A stretch of DNA of 64,000 bases from Echinarachnius parma (GCA_037951105.1 JBAMJV010002944.1:185500-249499); one strand, 5' to 3'. Counted from the first letter of the stretch, positions 52,996-63,494 are shown. Notes: generated from the sequence alone by a model not told the origin. Translations and numbers: made by a program.

Positions 52996-54010
52996 TGGAC
53001 TCAAGTAGAATTACAATCATAAATAGAAGTGCGCCATCCCCGGTGAATTACCATATAGGATCGATATGTATATTATCGGGTGTCAAGAAACCATGTATGA
53101 GTTGGGCCATCGATCTACAAGCAGTTAATAAAGTAAGCTTTCAACTATACTCGTGTGCCTGCTTGTATTATATTACAACATGGTGTCTGAAGTGAAAGTG
53201 ACTGTATGTCTGATTCGATTCGCCATGACCTGTGTTGTAGAAATGCTAATTTGAATCCATTTTGGGAGGCGAGCTTCACGGTTGATGTGTGACCGGATAT
53301 ACCATCCAGAAAACGCTTTATTGAGAACTGTACTGTTCGTTATCAACGGTGCATAGCTAGTAGGAAGAAAGAGCTCCAGAAGAGGCAGAAGCGATACTAT
53401 GACCAGGGTGCCAAGTCGCTGCCGGTGTTGAAGTCTGGAGAACGTGTGTACTACCAAGTGGGAAAAGAATGGAAACCTGGCGTAGTGACAACTCAAGATT
53501 CAACGCCCCGCTCGTACCACATCCAGAGTGAGAAAGGTGGGCGGTATCGCCGGAACAGACATCATCTAAAGAAGCGTCGCGCACCTGAAGGTAACATCCA
53601 TGTTCCAGTAAACGAGGAAACGGAGGTCCCAGAAGCGTGCTGGAGTGAGGTGAAGCCGCCCTCGCAAGAACGTGACAGGCGCTACCCACTTCGACGTCTC
53701 AGACCCCCGGATAGATTAGATTTGTGATAGAGATGAATACCATTTAGGGCAGAATAATCCCTTGGTATCATCTAGGCGTTGGGTAGTCCACCCTGGCACT
53801 AGCACGTTAAACCATTTTGCATTAAGGTAAATGTCGGTCTTACATAGGGGATGACAACCGTACGAAAGGGGCAGAATAATCCCCTGGTTCCATCTTCTGG
53901 GTGTCGGGTAGTCTACCCTGACACTCAAGTTTGTAATTTACCAGTATTTATTATTGTTATGCCAGAGTTACACATGGCATTTCGCCTACTTGTATTATAT
54001 TAAAACACCA
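52996..54010 (+). mobile_element. LTR-element remnant D inside the satellite array
   Basis: 53330-53727 matches the integrase C-terminal end of a Ty3/gypsy element different from A (RRKKELQKRQKRYYDQGAK, SGERVYYQVGKEWKPGVV, then a RRNRHHLKKR and RYPLRRLRPPDR tail). The words tgcttgtattatattacaaca (about 53160-53180) and acttgtattatattaaaaca (about 53988-54007) look like the two LTR ends, the first followed by a TGGTGTCTGAAG primer-site-like word. Most of the element is missing; a broken fossil. The 60-bp array resumes at 54011. Confidence 0.75.
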
Positions 54011-54140
54011 ACGATGGATCAACATCGGTAACTCAAAGTGAAATGGAGGTTGGACAATCTCGTTAGAGCAACGTTGGATCGACATCGCTAACCCACAGTG
54101 AAACGTTCGTTAATCCAACGAGAATCCAACATTTCACATC
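54011..54140. repeat. Resumed, diverged 60-bp satellite units
   Basis: ggatcaacatcggtaactca, gaggttggacaatctcgtt and gacatcgctaacccacagtg are diverged copies of the array unit, showing that remnant D was inserted within the array. Confidence 0.85.
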
Positions 54141-54747
54141 TGTTGTTCACTACATGTAGCTGTTATGTTAGAAAAGGTAATTTTTTTACTCGTAGCACAG
54201 GTGGTCAAAACCCCCTTGCATAATAAAAGGATTTAAAATTAGCTGCTGAAAGCAGGATGTATGCCATCGTTGGATCAACGTTGGTTCAACGTTGGATGAA
54301 CGTTGGTTATTATTCATGAATATTCATGAGTGGTTATCATTGACTGCAAAAAGCATTAATAATCATGTTATTTGATTGTTCAGAATGAATCCAATGTTAT
54401 TATTTACTCATTATTTGAAATATATGTAAGTTATTTATCTACAAAAACATTCTAAAGGTTTGTTTCCATGATGTATTTGTGTAAATTCTTAAAACTTTAT
54501 CCAAACATTCAACTTTATCGAAATACCAACCATCAAACAAATATTAACACAGAAGCTAGGTTATATAAAGCTGAGTGGATGATGTAGATGTAGTGAGTGT
54601 AGGAATAGGAATAGGACTATATGGATAGGAATAGGACTAGGAATAGGGTTAGGGTTAGTCTTAGGTAAAGGGAAAGCTAGGATAGGATGTTCTAGATATC
54701 ACCAATAGGCGTGTCATATGAATATTAATTTAATTTTTTTAGTACGG
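54141..54747. other. AT-rich interior of element C
   Basis: Mostly unique AT-rich sequence, no gene. It holds a short GTTGG cluster (54263-54305) and a small aggaataggaataggacta / agggttagggttag repeat at 54600-54665. Confidence 0.6.
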
Positions 54748-55275
54748 TGAGACGTTGGTCCAATGTTGGACCAACGTTGGACCAACGTTGGATCAACGTT
54801 GGACCAACGTTGGAGAAATGTTGGTGAATTACGCTGGACCAACGTTGGATGCTTGTTGGAGACATGTTGGATGCTTGTTGGAGACATGTTGGATGCTTGT
54901 TGGATGAGTGTTGGAGACATGTTGGATGCTTGTTGGAAATATGGTGGATGCTTGTTGGACACATGTTGCTTTGACGTTGGATCAACGTTTGCGTACGCCC
55001 AACCAACGCTGCTCCAACGTTGGCGAATACAAAATACCAACCTTGGATCAACGTTGGAAAAGCGTTGGTCCAACGTTGACAAATGACAACTTTCCAACGA
55101 TGGACCAACGTTGATCCAACGTTGGTATTTTGTTTTCGCCAACGTTGGAGCAGCGTTGTTTGGGCGTACGCAAGCAACGTTGGTCCAACGTTGCCGGACA
55201 ACGTTGGACCAACGTTGCCGAAAAAATTGGACAACGTTGGTCCAACGTTGGACCAACGTTGGCTTGCTACCTGGG
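54748..55275. repeat. GTTGG-rich right array and palindrome of element C
   Basis: First repeats of ccaacgttggaccaacgttg, then tgttggatgcttgttggaga about five times (54845-54965). A palindrome follows at about 54985-55170: gcgtacgcccaaccaacgct, gctccaacgttggcgaatac is matched by gttttcgccaacgttggagc, agcgttgtttgggcgtacgc. It ends in the right terminal repeat. Confidence 0.88.
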
Positions 55276-55911
55276 TTCGCATACAACGCAACATGCCACT
55301 CTTCGACTGGATTCACGCCTCATTACCTGATGTTCATGAGAGAACCGAGGACCCCAGCTAACTTGGTGCTGGACATGGATGCGGACAGGGATGCGAACCA
55401 AGGACAAGCCGAGTACGTCCAGCAAGTCAGGGAAGGCCTGGAGGATGCGTTCCGCGCTGCTAACACTGCGGCTGACCAGGCAAGGACGAAGCAGAAAAGG
55501 GCGTATGACCGGAAGTCCAAGGGGATAGAATTTAAGGTAGGCGACAAAGTACTTGTCGCAAACAAGAACCTTCGGGGTAGGAGGAAGATCGCGGATAGGT
55601 GGGAGGAGCATCGATACACTGTTATTAATAAGGTCAAGGGTCAGTCTGTGTATGTTGTACGTAGGGACGACAATGATATCGAGCGCACCATTCATAGGAA
55701 CATGCTGACTGCATGCACATTCCTCACAGATGGCTACGATGCCTCAAACGAAGAAGAGGAAGCAGTTAGTGTACATGAGGAGACGGTTTCCAATGACATC
55801 GTCAGTCCCGATATGTCCCTTTCTGAAGCCGACTCTACACCCCGTCCCAAGCCCCAGAGAACTCAATACCCCAAAAGGCGACGTAAGGCCCCTGATCGGT
55901 TTGGACTGTAG
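55276..55911 (+). CDS. pol: 3' part of element A pol (integrase tail)
   Basis: Begins directly after element C. Contains NATCHSSTGFTPHYLMFMRE, then an Arg/Lys-rich helix and GDKVLVANKNLRGRRKIADR with a chromodomain-free end KPQRTQYPKRRRKAPDRF, typical of integrase C-termini in Ty3/gypsy elements. Part of the fossil, separated from the main pol region by the insertion. Confidence 0.85.
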   Translation, partial: FAYNATCHSSTGFTPHYLMFMREPRTPANLVLDMDADRDANQGQAEYVQQVREGLEDAFRAANTAADQARTKQKRAYDRKSKGIEFKVGDKVLVANKNLRGRRKIADRWEEHRYTVINKVKGQSVYVVRRDDNDIERTIHRNMLTACTFLTDGYDASNEEEEAVSVHEETVSNDIVSPDMSLSEADSTPRPKPQRTQYPKRRRKAPDRFGL

Positions 55912-56067
55912 AATAATAGTTAATTTGTCATATATATTGGACTGTAATGCATTGTTGAGGACACCAATATTCAAACTAGTGGTGAATGTCATGGTCAATT
56001 TTTACATTCAGATTATATTTATATTCTTTTCATTGTTGAGGACAACAATGTTTAAACTAGTGGTGAA

Positions 56068-57474
56068 TGTCGTGGTAATTTTGTACCGTAATATATATTT
56101 ATAGGATGGAACACTTGAATATATATTTCTGTAATATTTTATCGTAATGTTATATCATTTTAGTTCTGTACTCAGTATAATGTTGGTAGGCAATATAGAA
56201 GAAAGCCAAGTTGGTCAGTTTATGAGTCTACCCTTTTCTTTCATACCCACCCCTCTATTGATCCTCCCTGCATCGCCCCTATTCATGCCCCCACCCCCAT
56301 AAACCCGCCTTGTACCAAGCTGCTGGGCAGCCCTATTCAAACACTCCCCCAGCCCCAAGCCCAACTCAGGACAAGTTCAATGCCCTCTTTGTTCTGCGTT
56401 ATATCCTCTTCTTTTATGTCATCTTTCTTAGTTACATCAAGTTTGTTTGGTGTTAACTAACAACTTGAATCTTGCTTTTAGAGAAAAGGTATAAATATGA
56501 GGTGTTAGAAATATCATTCCCTGTAAAAGTAACCGTGTTGTGAAGTTGGATCCTGGACCAGTGGACCCGAAAGCCATTTTGTTAGTGTAGTGCTGGTGGA
56601 AGCTGTCCTTGCATTGCTGATTATAAGGTGAATACTATATATTTTATATAAGTTTGTATTTGATTATGTACATTAGGTGTAAGAGAGTGTGAGCTTCTTA
56701 TTTAATTTATGTTGGAGTCTATATTGAATGTATATGTAGGTGTTCAATTCAATTATCAGTGATAGATGGTCATGTTCAGCGAGATTCTCCTTTGATTTGT
56801 AGATGTATTTTGCACTTGTTATAATTATAGATTTACAGTGAGATTATTCTTCATTTAAGTTCATAATATAGTTTAGCTTTCAGCGTAGTATTATTGTGAG
56901 AGTTGACAGTGAATACGAGTAAATATTTGTTCTGAACCATCTTAGTTATCACGGTTATAAAGTGTTTGTAATTAAAGTTTACTTAGTTATTTGGTAATTG
57001 TTTCATATTGCACGGGTATGTAGTTGCGGGATGTAATTGACACTTTGATTTAGTTAAATGTGTTGATTCATTATATGTTTTTGTTCTTTTGTTTCACAGG
57101 TGTTGATGGTTACGCTGTAATCTGTATAAAACTGTGTTGTGTCAGGTTTTAGTTTGCTTTTTAAGGTTTCAGTTTTATGTCCTTTAAGTTTTCCGTTTTC
57201 GGTCAGGTTTTAGGTCTTAGTCGTTAGTTTTTGGTTTCAAGATAAAGTTTTAGTTTTTATCGTTTTGGCTTTTGGGTTTTCTCTTTTAGTTTTCGTTTAT
57301 GTTTTGGCGTTTTATATTTGGAATTTAATAAAGAGTTTAAAGTTAAGTTATTGTCTTCAGTGTCTTCCTTTCCATAGTCTTCTAGTAAACGAACCAGGGA
57401 TAGATTTGTTAGGTTTTGATATGATTTATTGATTAATTTATTTTAATACCTGCGGACCAGTTTCGCAGGTCACA
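56068..57474 (+). repeat. 3' LTR of element A
   Basis: 1,407 bp, apparently identical to 45398-46802 except for a C-tract length difference. Followed by TATG, the target duplication. Confidence 0.93.
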
Positions 57475-57611
57475 TATGCAAACTGTCACAATGTTAATAC
57501 TTTATAATTACAAATGTCTATCTTCGACAAGTCCGTTTTAGTTTGCTTTTCCTTCTTTTATTTTACGAAAGTTCAATGTTCACAGATCGTTTGTCTGGTC
57601 ATCAAGACTAG

Positions 57612-59353
57612 TTATCGTTGTCGCATGATCTCTATCAACCCTCCGGGGTCATACTCACAGAGTATGTGTGGCAACAGCGCTGGCCGAATGGCCCGATTCT
57701 CGGTCAGCTCTATCGAAAAAGCTGCAGCAGGCTGTCCACCAATGTCGCTTTCTTCGAAGCCGCGGTCGGGGCTGGATACACAGTCGTTCCGCCGGTCCTC
57801 GCGAACGCTGGTGTCGACATCGCGCTCGTCATCGCGTGGGCGCGAGTGGTTATTGTCGTCATACACGCGGGACGCGTTCGTCGTTGCTGACGTCGGTTTC
57901 TCGTCGCAGCAGTCGAAGCTGGGTTCGTGGTCGTTCCGTTGGTCTTCGCGAATGCGGGAGTCATCATCGTGAGGTCGCGAGTTGTTCATCATCACAGTCG
58001 GACGTGCGTTGTCATCATAGCGTTTGTCATTCGTGCTGTCTAGCTCACATGGCGGTGTAAACTCGTTCGTCGTTGCGGCAGATCTAGGCATGTCCGTGGT
58101 CACCGACGTCGCCGTGGTCGGTTTCTCTGCTTGTGGTTCAGGTGCAATGCTCGCGTTGCTCGTCATCGTCATCGCCTCGTCAAGGCAGATAGCCAGCACG
58201 TCGTCGCGTGCCTTGCTCTCATCGTGGTCAGCTGCGTTAAGGTTGCAGTGGAGCCTGTTGTGGGCGATGTCATCGTCGAGATCGGCGTGATCTCGGTCGT
58301 AGTCGATCTCTGACTCTTGGTCGTGTTCGTTCTCAGCGAATTGTCCGTTGGCTGGGCCGTAGTCATGGTAGTCGTGATCTGGAGCAGGATGGTGTTCATC
58401 AATACGGTATGTGCGTGTCCCTTTGTCGCAGGTTACTGGCAGTGGTGCGCCGTCATCCGGCGGCTTGTCCTCGTCGTTGAGGGTGGCATTGTCAGGATTG
58501 AGCTTGTTTAGGAGCTCAGGCTCGCTGTCTAGACCGTCTTCGGGGTCTACTGGGGCGTCTGCTTGCCCTGATCGATCGTTTTCGATGTCGTGATCGCTCT
58601 CTGGATCGTCGTCGATGTCGTGATCGCTCTCTGGATCGTCGTCGGGTCCAATGTCTCTCTCGTTGACCGCTTCTTGCTCGTGATCTGTATCGTGATCGGG
58701 GTCGAGGCTTTCTGTGCCGTTCGCTGACACGCTGTCGAGCTGCTCGTCGACTGTCTTTTGAGCTTCTAGTTCAATGGTTCTGTCTGTGTCTATGTCGTGG
58801 TCGTCAGCAGCGTACGTGCTCTGACTCTGAGATGCGTCACTGATCTCCTCTTTGTCGTTGACAGCTCGTGTCGTTGTTGGGATCGTCCTCCAAGTATACC
58901 ACTCTGGCAAATAGTGCACCTCATATTTGATATCCATCTCTCGAGCAGCTCGCGACACCCATATTGGTGAATTTTCTGCCGATTTCACGTTGCAAAGTCT
59001 GTAAGCTGACTGCTCAACTTCCTCCTCCTCTGCCATTTGTGCCTCTGCACAATTCTTGTCGTCATCCAAGTCGTCGACGAAATTTGGGATGGGGATGTGG
59101 TGCTGCCTCACCAGTGTCAACAGCTCTCCAAACGTCTTCTCTCCCGGTTTGCATGGAGCAATCATATAGCGAAGCAGCCCGTATGCTTTCGCCCCCGATG
59201 ACGGTCAACAAAATATTCCCGTTGTTGACCGGAGTCCGTTACCTCGTTTGCTTCAAAAAAGTGCTCTAGTCTGTCAATATATTGGTCCCAAATCTCGTCA
59301 GATACAAACTTGTCCTCCTTCGTGATCAATGCCATTTTACTCCTCGTCGCCAA
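57612..59353 (-). CDS. gag: gag-like region of element B with Asp-rich extension
   Basis: On the minus strand, right after the LTR and primer site, the sequence reads ITKEDKFVSDEIWDQYIDRL and EHFFEANEVTDSGQQREYF, then KPGEKTFGELLTLVRQHHIP: the N-terminal capsid words of Ty3/gypsy gag. It continues in an extended Asp/Glu/His-rich, low-complexity frame (DHDIDTDRTIELEAQ and repeated DDDPESDHDI) instead of the expected zinc knuckle and pol. Broken fossil part of a non-autonomous element, not a host gene. No function is assigned to the acidic part. Confidence 0.75.
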
Positions 59354-59597
59354 TGAAAAGTATTAGACCCAATAACAGAAACAGTACTCTGGAAAGTATT
59401 ATAATAGTAGCAAGACTTTAATTGATGCAAACACGTTGGTAGCTGCACTCAGACTGAAGAACATTAATGCAACACGCGGTGTACTGGACTCTACAGCCCA
59501 CTGGAATGTGGCACAAACACATCAAACAGCAGGAGGTCAAACACTGACCTCTGCAACTGACCAAGCTGGAGCAGTGTCAGCTGTTGAGTACATTACA
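59354..59597 (-). repeat. LTR of element B (5' LTR on its own strand)
   Basis: 244 bp, differs from 43434-43677 at about three positions; followed by GTGTG. Confidence 0.92.
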
Positions 59598-59857
59598 GTG
59601 TGTTCAAACGATGCCACTTTTTGAGAGTTGCAATTCTTAAGAATTAAAACCGGAAGTAGTGTGCGCGCCTTTCTCATTGAGGTCACGCGCACTCACTTGA
59701 CTTGTTTCGGCACGGAAGCATATCTCGGTCATGAGGTCAACCCAAACTACGAGTCTCGAAGCTGATTGTGTTCAGACGGTAAAAAAATAGACTGCGCGAA
59801 ATCATTCTGCGCAAAATCTTAAAAGTAGCCTATCTTGTGGTTATCTTGTGGTTTGGA

Positions 59858-59990
59858 CCCCCCCCCCCCCCCCCCCCCCCACTGAGAGAGTGGTTTCAAC
59901 TTTGAAGGTACTTGGTCTCGGTCTCGAAAATATTGAAAGTACTTGGTCTCGGCTTTGAAATTTATTTACGGACACCCCCCCCCCCCCCCC
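59858..59990. repeat. Poly-C runs
   Basis: 23 C at 59858-59880 and about 14 C ending near 59990, separated by a doubled 'gtacttggtctcgg' word. No gene. Confidence 0.9.
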
Positions 59991-60124
59991 ATAATGGGCT
60001 TCGTAGATTTTCTACGAACGAAACAAAGTAAATAAAAGAAAATAAAACTTTTCACGTGCACGACTGATGATAGGCACTCGCGCTGCGCGCTCGAGCTCGG
60101 CCTTTCGCGGTTAGTAGACTGCCG

Positions 60125-61190
60125 TTTATTAGATAAATTGTTATTATGCAAAAGAAAGCACTGCGTATTATTTTTAATATGCCCCACGCTCTCACACAGA
60201 CTCGCTATTTTTTAGATAATAATATATTACAATTAAGGACTTATATTTATTTCAACTCGGTCAGTTTATGTATAATTATAATAACAATACTTTACCCGCA
60301 ATTTTTGATGAAATGTTTTTAAAAATCAATTAGTTCATAAGTACCCAACACGACATTCGGAGAATTCCATTTGCCCTTATTAAGAAACGCTGTTAGCTCA
60401 AAATACATTTATTTATACTGGTCCCAAATTTTGGAATACTCTCAGTGATTATATTAAAAATGCAACTTCATTTAATTTGTTTAAGAAAAGGATTAAATTA
60501 TTATTATTACAATCTTATAAAACTCCTAGTTAGTCAATAAAAGGTCATCATTTATATGCTGTGTTATTGTTCACTAAAAACTTGCCTTCCATATTCTTTG
60601 ATTTTTTTGTATTGAGCGCTATTATATCACTTATACCTCGTATGCGTGACAGTTCTGGTCTATCCATATCCAACCATCCTTTCTATTCATGTTACCTCTA
60701 TACATGTTACTTTTCACATCTTTTCATTCACTCTTAATCTTATGTATTTGGCATCCTGTGCTATCTTGTGCTATGCACGTTGTGTTGTGTTGTGTCGTAT
60801 TGTTTTGTTCTGCTCGTCGAAGTCTCTGTCGGCCCACATTTTTATTTGTTTTTAGTAATCTTTACTGGAAGCAATTTTCAACTCAAATGTACAATTTATT
60901 GTTTAATTACAAACAAAATACGTTTTAAAGTATAATTTGATTTTATTATGAGTTATGATTTAATTGCTTTATTATTACCCGAGGGGTCCACAATCTACAA
61001 GCATTGCTTTTTAGTGGATCCCTCCATTTCCAAATTATTATTTATCATAATTATATGATTGTAGTTTTCATTGTACAGCTATTTCAATTTATTTTACACA
61101 TGTAAACTTGTATTTTTTGTACAATGCTATGTATTTAAATTTTGTTTGGAAATGAAATAAACTAAACTGAAACTGAAACTGAAACTCACT
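60125..61190 (+). mobile_element. LINE 3' end (CR1/Jockey-like), decayed
   Basis: Reads LQKKALRIIFNMPHALTQTR and NNILQLRTYIYFNSVSL, the conserved C-terminal reverse-transcriptase-side motif of CR1/L2/Jockey-type LINEs. It then decays, with several stops and frame changes by 60,500. The end has AATAAAC and a short (TGAAAC)n microsatellite (61161-61190), the typical tail of such elements. No target duplication was identified. Confidence 0.75.
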
Positions 61191-61194
61191 ATGC

Positions 61195-61900
61195 GTCAAC
61201 AAAAGCATCGGGCGTCCTGAACTTCCTGAGACCGTAACTTCCACCATTGCTCTGCCAACGTCAAAGAAAAGCTAAACTTGGCCATCACCAGACCTCACCT
61301 AGAGTACGCAGTTGCGGCTTGGGATCCCCACACCATTAAAAACATAAAATCGATTGAACGAGTCCAAAGGACAGGCAGCACGCTTTTGTAACCAACACAT
61401 ACGAAATCGATACAAGCGTAACCCAACTTCTCATCTCACTTAAATGGAACACCCTCCAAGACAGGCGTGAAGCACCACCGACTGACGTGCTTTTACAAGA
61501 TGTTATACACGGCCAACTGGACGTAGACTATCACTCCTATGCAAAACCCAAACCTGAGACTGAGGAACCGCCGAGGCCACCCAGAACAGTTTCAGATTCC
61601 ACCCTGCAAAAACAGACGCGTACAAAAACTCCTACTTTCCTCGCACAATTAAAGCCTGGAATGACCTTCATTCGTCTATTGTCACACTAAAAAATGCGGA
61701 CTCCTTCAAAGTAGCTATTCTTCACTCTAAAACAAACTCCTTCTTAGTCCACTCTCCACGCAAGTCCACTCTCCACACGCCTCCAGTTAAATTCCAGATG
61801 GAATATTTTGGAGGGATACCAACCAGAACCAAGAACATGCCAGACAGCACGATGCCTATCGGATATGCATGGAAACTCCCATATCCCTGGAATAGCTAGG
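61195..61900 (+). mobile_element. Second LINE fragment (CR1/Jockey-like)
   Basis: In changing frames it reads KASGVLNFLR, then VKEKLNLAITRPHLEYAVAA, WDPHTIKNIKSIERVQR and KWNTLQDRREA, the classic block at the end of the reverse transcriptase region (x-L-x-RPHLEYA-x-x-WDPH). Then a Lys/Pro-rich tail. The frames change repeatedly, so it is an old dead fragment, separate from the preceding one. Confidence 0.75.
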
Positions 61901-61914
61901 CCTCACTGACCTGG

Positions 61915-61916
61915 CC

Positions 61917-61964
<48 letters not shown>

Positions 61965-62320
61965 ACTCACGTATATTGGGTATACGGGGATGTGCCGCCT
62001 GGGAAGGGTGACTTTTTCAAGAAAGATCCTTAGACATGGGTCCCTTTTCATAAAAAAAATCCTTAGACATGGGTCCCTTTTTTTCATTTCCTCTCTTTTA
62101 TCTGGATGCGAAATTGCAAAAATGTTCAAGCTCGCTACGCTCGCTAAAAGAAAACACACAATTTGCGGGAATACACAGCAAACATGCGACGCCGGCGAAA
62201 AAAATCCATAGACCTATTTACAGCAAAAGGACCTTAGATTTGGGTATGGGTTCGGACGTCTCAGCCGCACACCCCCCGTCCGACTATAATCTGAGTACCA
62301 CCCCCCCCCCCCCCGGGGGC
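61915..62320. mobile_element. Poly-G-edged MITE
   Basis: Left edge CCCCGG and 45 G in total (61919-61963), then TACTC; right edge GAGTACC, 14 C, GGGGG (about 62294-62320): inverted edges around a GGG..GTACTC word. Inside, 'aagaaagatccttagacatg' / 'aaaaaatccttagacatggg' is doubled. About 400 bp, non-coding. Confidence 0.7.
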
Positions 62321-62840
62321 GTATATTTTGTTTACACCACCTGTTGAGCCAGTGTCGCTCAAAGCGCGCCTGTAAGCCAAGACTAGCGCACGCGCCTGCG
62401 CGCGATACAATTTCTATATGCATCAAACGCCTAGGGCACTAGCAAAGACACTACAAGGGGAAGACAACGGCAGTGTTGGAGTCATACTTCTATGGACTGG
62501 ACACTGCGCCGGTTTTGTACAGCGATCAATGAAACGCTGAATTCGTACATGGGGAAGGGCGCCCCCTAGCGTGAGTAGGTAAACTTCTTGTCGTTTTCGC
62601 GCGTAGCCATTGAAAAACACAATAGGGAACAATGGCGAGCAGGTCGAAAATAGCTGTATCTCCATTTTGGAAAGAGGTGTACCTTTGAAACTTTGCATAG
62701 AGATATCATTCTGGTAGTTCTTTAAAATGATACCAAATTTGTTAGGAAGGTTTTGTAGTTTTGAAACAATTAAGAAAATGTTTGCAAAAAATCCCAAAAT
62801 GTACGGTGCCACCCTATTTGGGAGGCGAGTTCATGACACA
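62321..62840. other. No recognised feature
   Basis: Average-composition sequence without inverted ends or a conserved frame. Several short open frames on both strands show no family resemblance. Confidence 0.45.
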
Positions 62841-63060
62841 TTACATTTATTGTTTGTTTGTTTGTTTATTTTATTTAATCACGTATAATAAAATGCCCGG
62901 CTTTCAGCTACAAGCTGTTTTTCAGCAGGGCCGTGAAACATAAGAATACAGAAATACATAAGATACATAAAATAATACAAAATATACATTACAAACAGGT
63001 TATTTAAGAGAAAAAAACACAGAAAAAACAAATTTACAAAGATAGGGGTAATAATAATTT
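62841..63060 (-). mobile_element. Retroposon tail (minus strand) with (TTTG)n
   Basis: Read on the minus strand, a cagcttgtagctgaaagccg word leads to an A-rich tail ending in aaataaacaaacaaacaaac (62841-62870), as in LINE/SINE 3' ends. Family not determined. Confidence 0.4.
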
Positions 63061-63457
63061 ACAAATATTAATCAGAATGAACGAGGAAACCAAAAGGCAT
63101 AAGTATATGTGTATAACAATCATTGAACAGCTAATATGCACATATGGTGAGGAGGGGGCGCAGACAATTCCCACTCCCCTTCCTCAGAATTTTCAAAGAG
63201 ATAATTTATCTCTAATTTTGTTAGCATTTTTTGGAGAAAAAAAAAAATTTGTCAAAATGTTGAATCGTTTCTCGCGAAATTGCATTCAGTCTTAACTTGG
63301 AAATTTCCCTTCGGTGGACATGCAGTGCCCACAAACGACGCATTTTTCATTTGCATTCCCCCAACCCCACCCCCACCCCGGAAAAAACCCTCTGGTAGAC
63401 CTACACTCTCACAGCTGAGAATTTGGGTGGAGGCAAGGGTATGGCCGCACGGCAGCT

Positions 63458-63460
<3 letters not shown>

Positions 63461-63494
<34 letters not shown>
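63461..63494. repeat. Poly-G run of 34
   Basis: Uninterrupted G tract. The glycine- or proline-rich open frames crossing it are artefacts. Confidence 0.95.

Larger units (their letters stand above)
51530..55275. mobile_element. TIR element C: satellite-filled CCAACGTTGG element
   Basis: Terminal inverted repeats CCCAGGTAGCAAGCC at 51530 and GGCTTGCTACCTGGG at 55261-55275, each continuing inward into AACGTTGG words. It is flanked by a 2-3 bp duplication (TT/TTC). 3.7 kb, most of it tandem repeats: a 60-bp array (51590-52985, resuming 54011-54140) and a different GTTGG-rich array with a large palindrome at the right (54748-55275). AT-rich unique sequence lies between. No transposase was recognised, so it is non-autonomous, and I cannot assign it to a superfamily. 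It carries LTR-element remains D. Confidence 0.88.
45398..57474 (+). mobile_element. Ty3/gypsy-type LTR retrotransposon A
   Basis: LTRs 45398-46802 and 56068-57474 (TGTCGTGG...GGTCACA) with target duplication TATG (45394-45397 and 57475-57478). Primer binding site TGGTGCCGAAACC at 46809, complementary to the 3' end of tRNA-Phe. Parts: gag 46924-48138; pol with protease, reverse transcriptase, RNase H and integrase from 48165; and a pol 3' part after 55276. Domain order (integrase last) marks Ty3/gypsy. The LTRs look identical except for one C-tract length difference, so insertion was very recent. Apart from the 3.7-kb element C within pol I see no obvious break: one main interruption. Treated as a fossil. 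Confidence 0.93.
43434..59597 (-). mobile_element. LTR retrotransposon B (minus strand), host of the nest
   Basis: 244-bp LTRs at 43434-43677 and 59354-59597 begin TGAAAAGTATTAGACCC and end GTACATTACA on the plus strand, flanked by GTGTG (43429-43433 and 59598-59602). Read on the minus strand, a primer-binding-site-like TTGGCGACGAGGAG follows the first LTR (about 59340-59353), and a purine tract AAGGGGGGAGGAGA touches the second (43678-43691). It carries a gag-like region (57612-59353) but no recognisable pol. The rest (43692-45397) is AT-rich and non-coding, with a doubled about 39-bp ctccaactccaactcc word near 43810. Non-autonomous fossil. The LTRs differ at about three sites, so it is fairly young. 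It is broken, chiefly by the insertion of element A at 45398-57474. Confidence 0.88.

Noticed and set aside
57514-58593. Several plus-strand frames over 57.5-58.6 kb
   Set aside because: They are antisense shadows of the acidic minus-strand region of element B.
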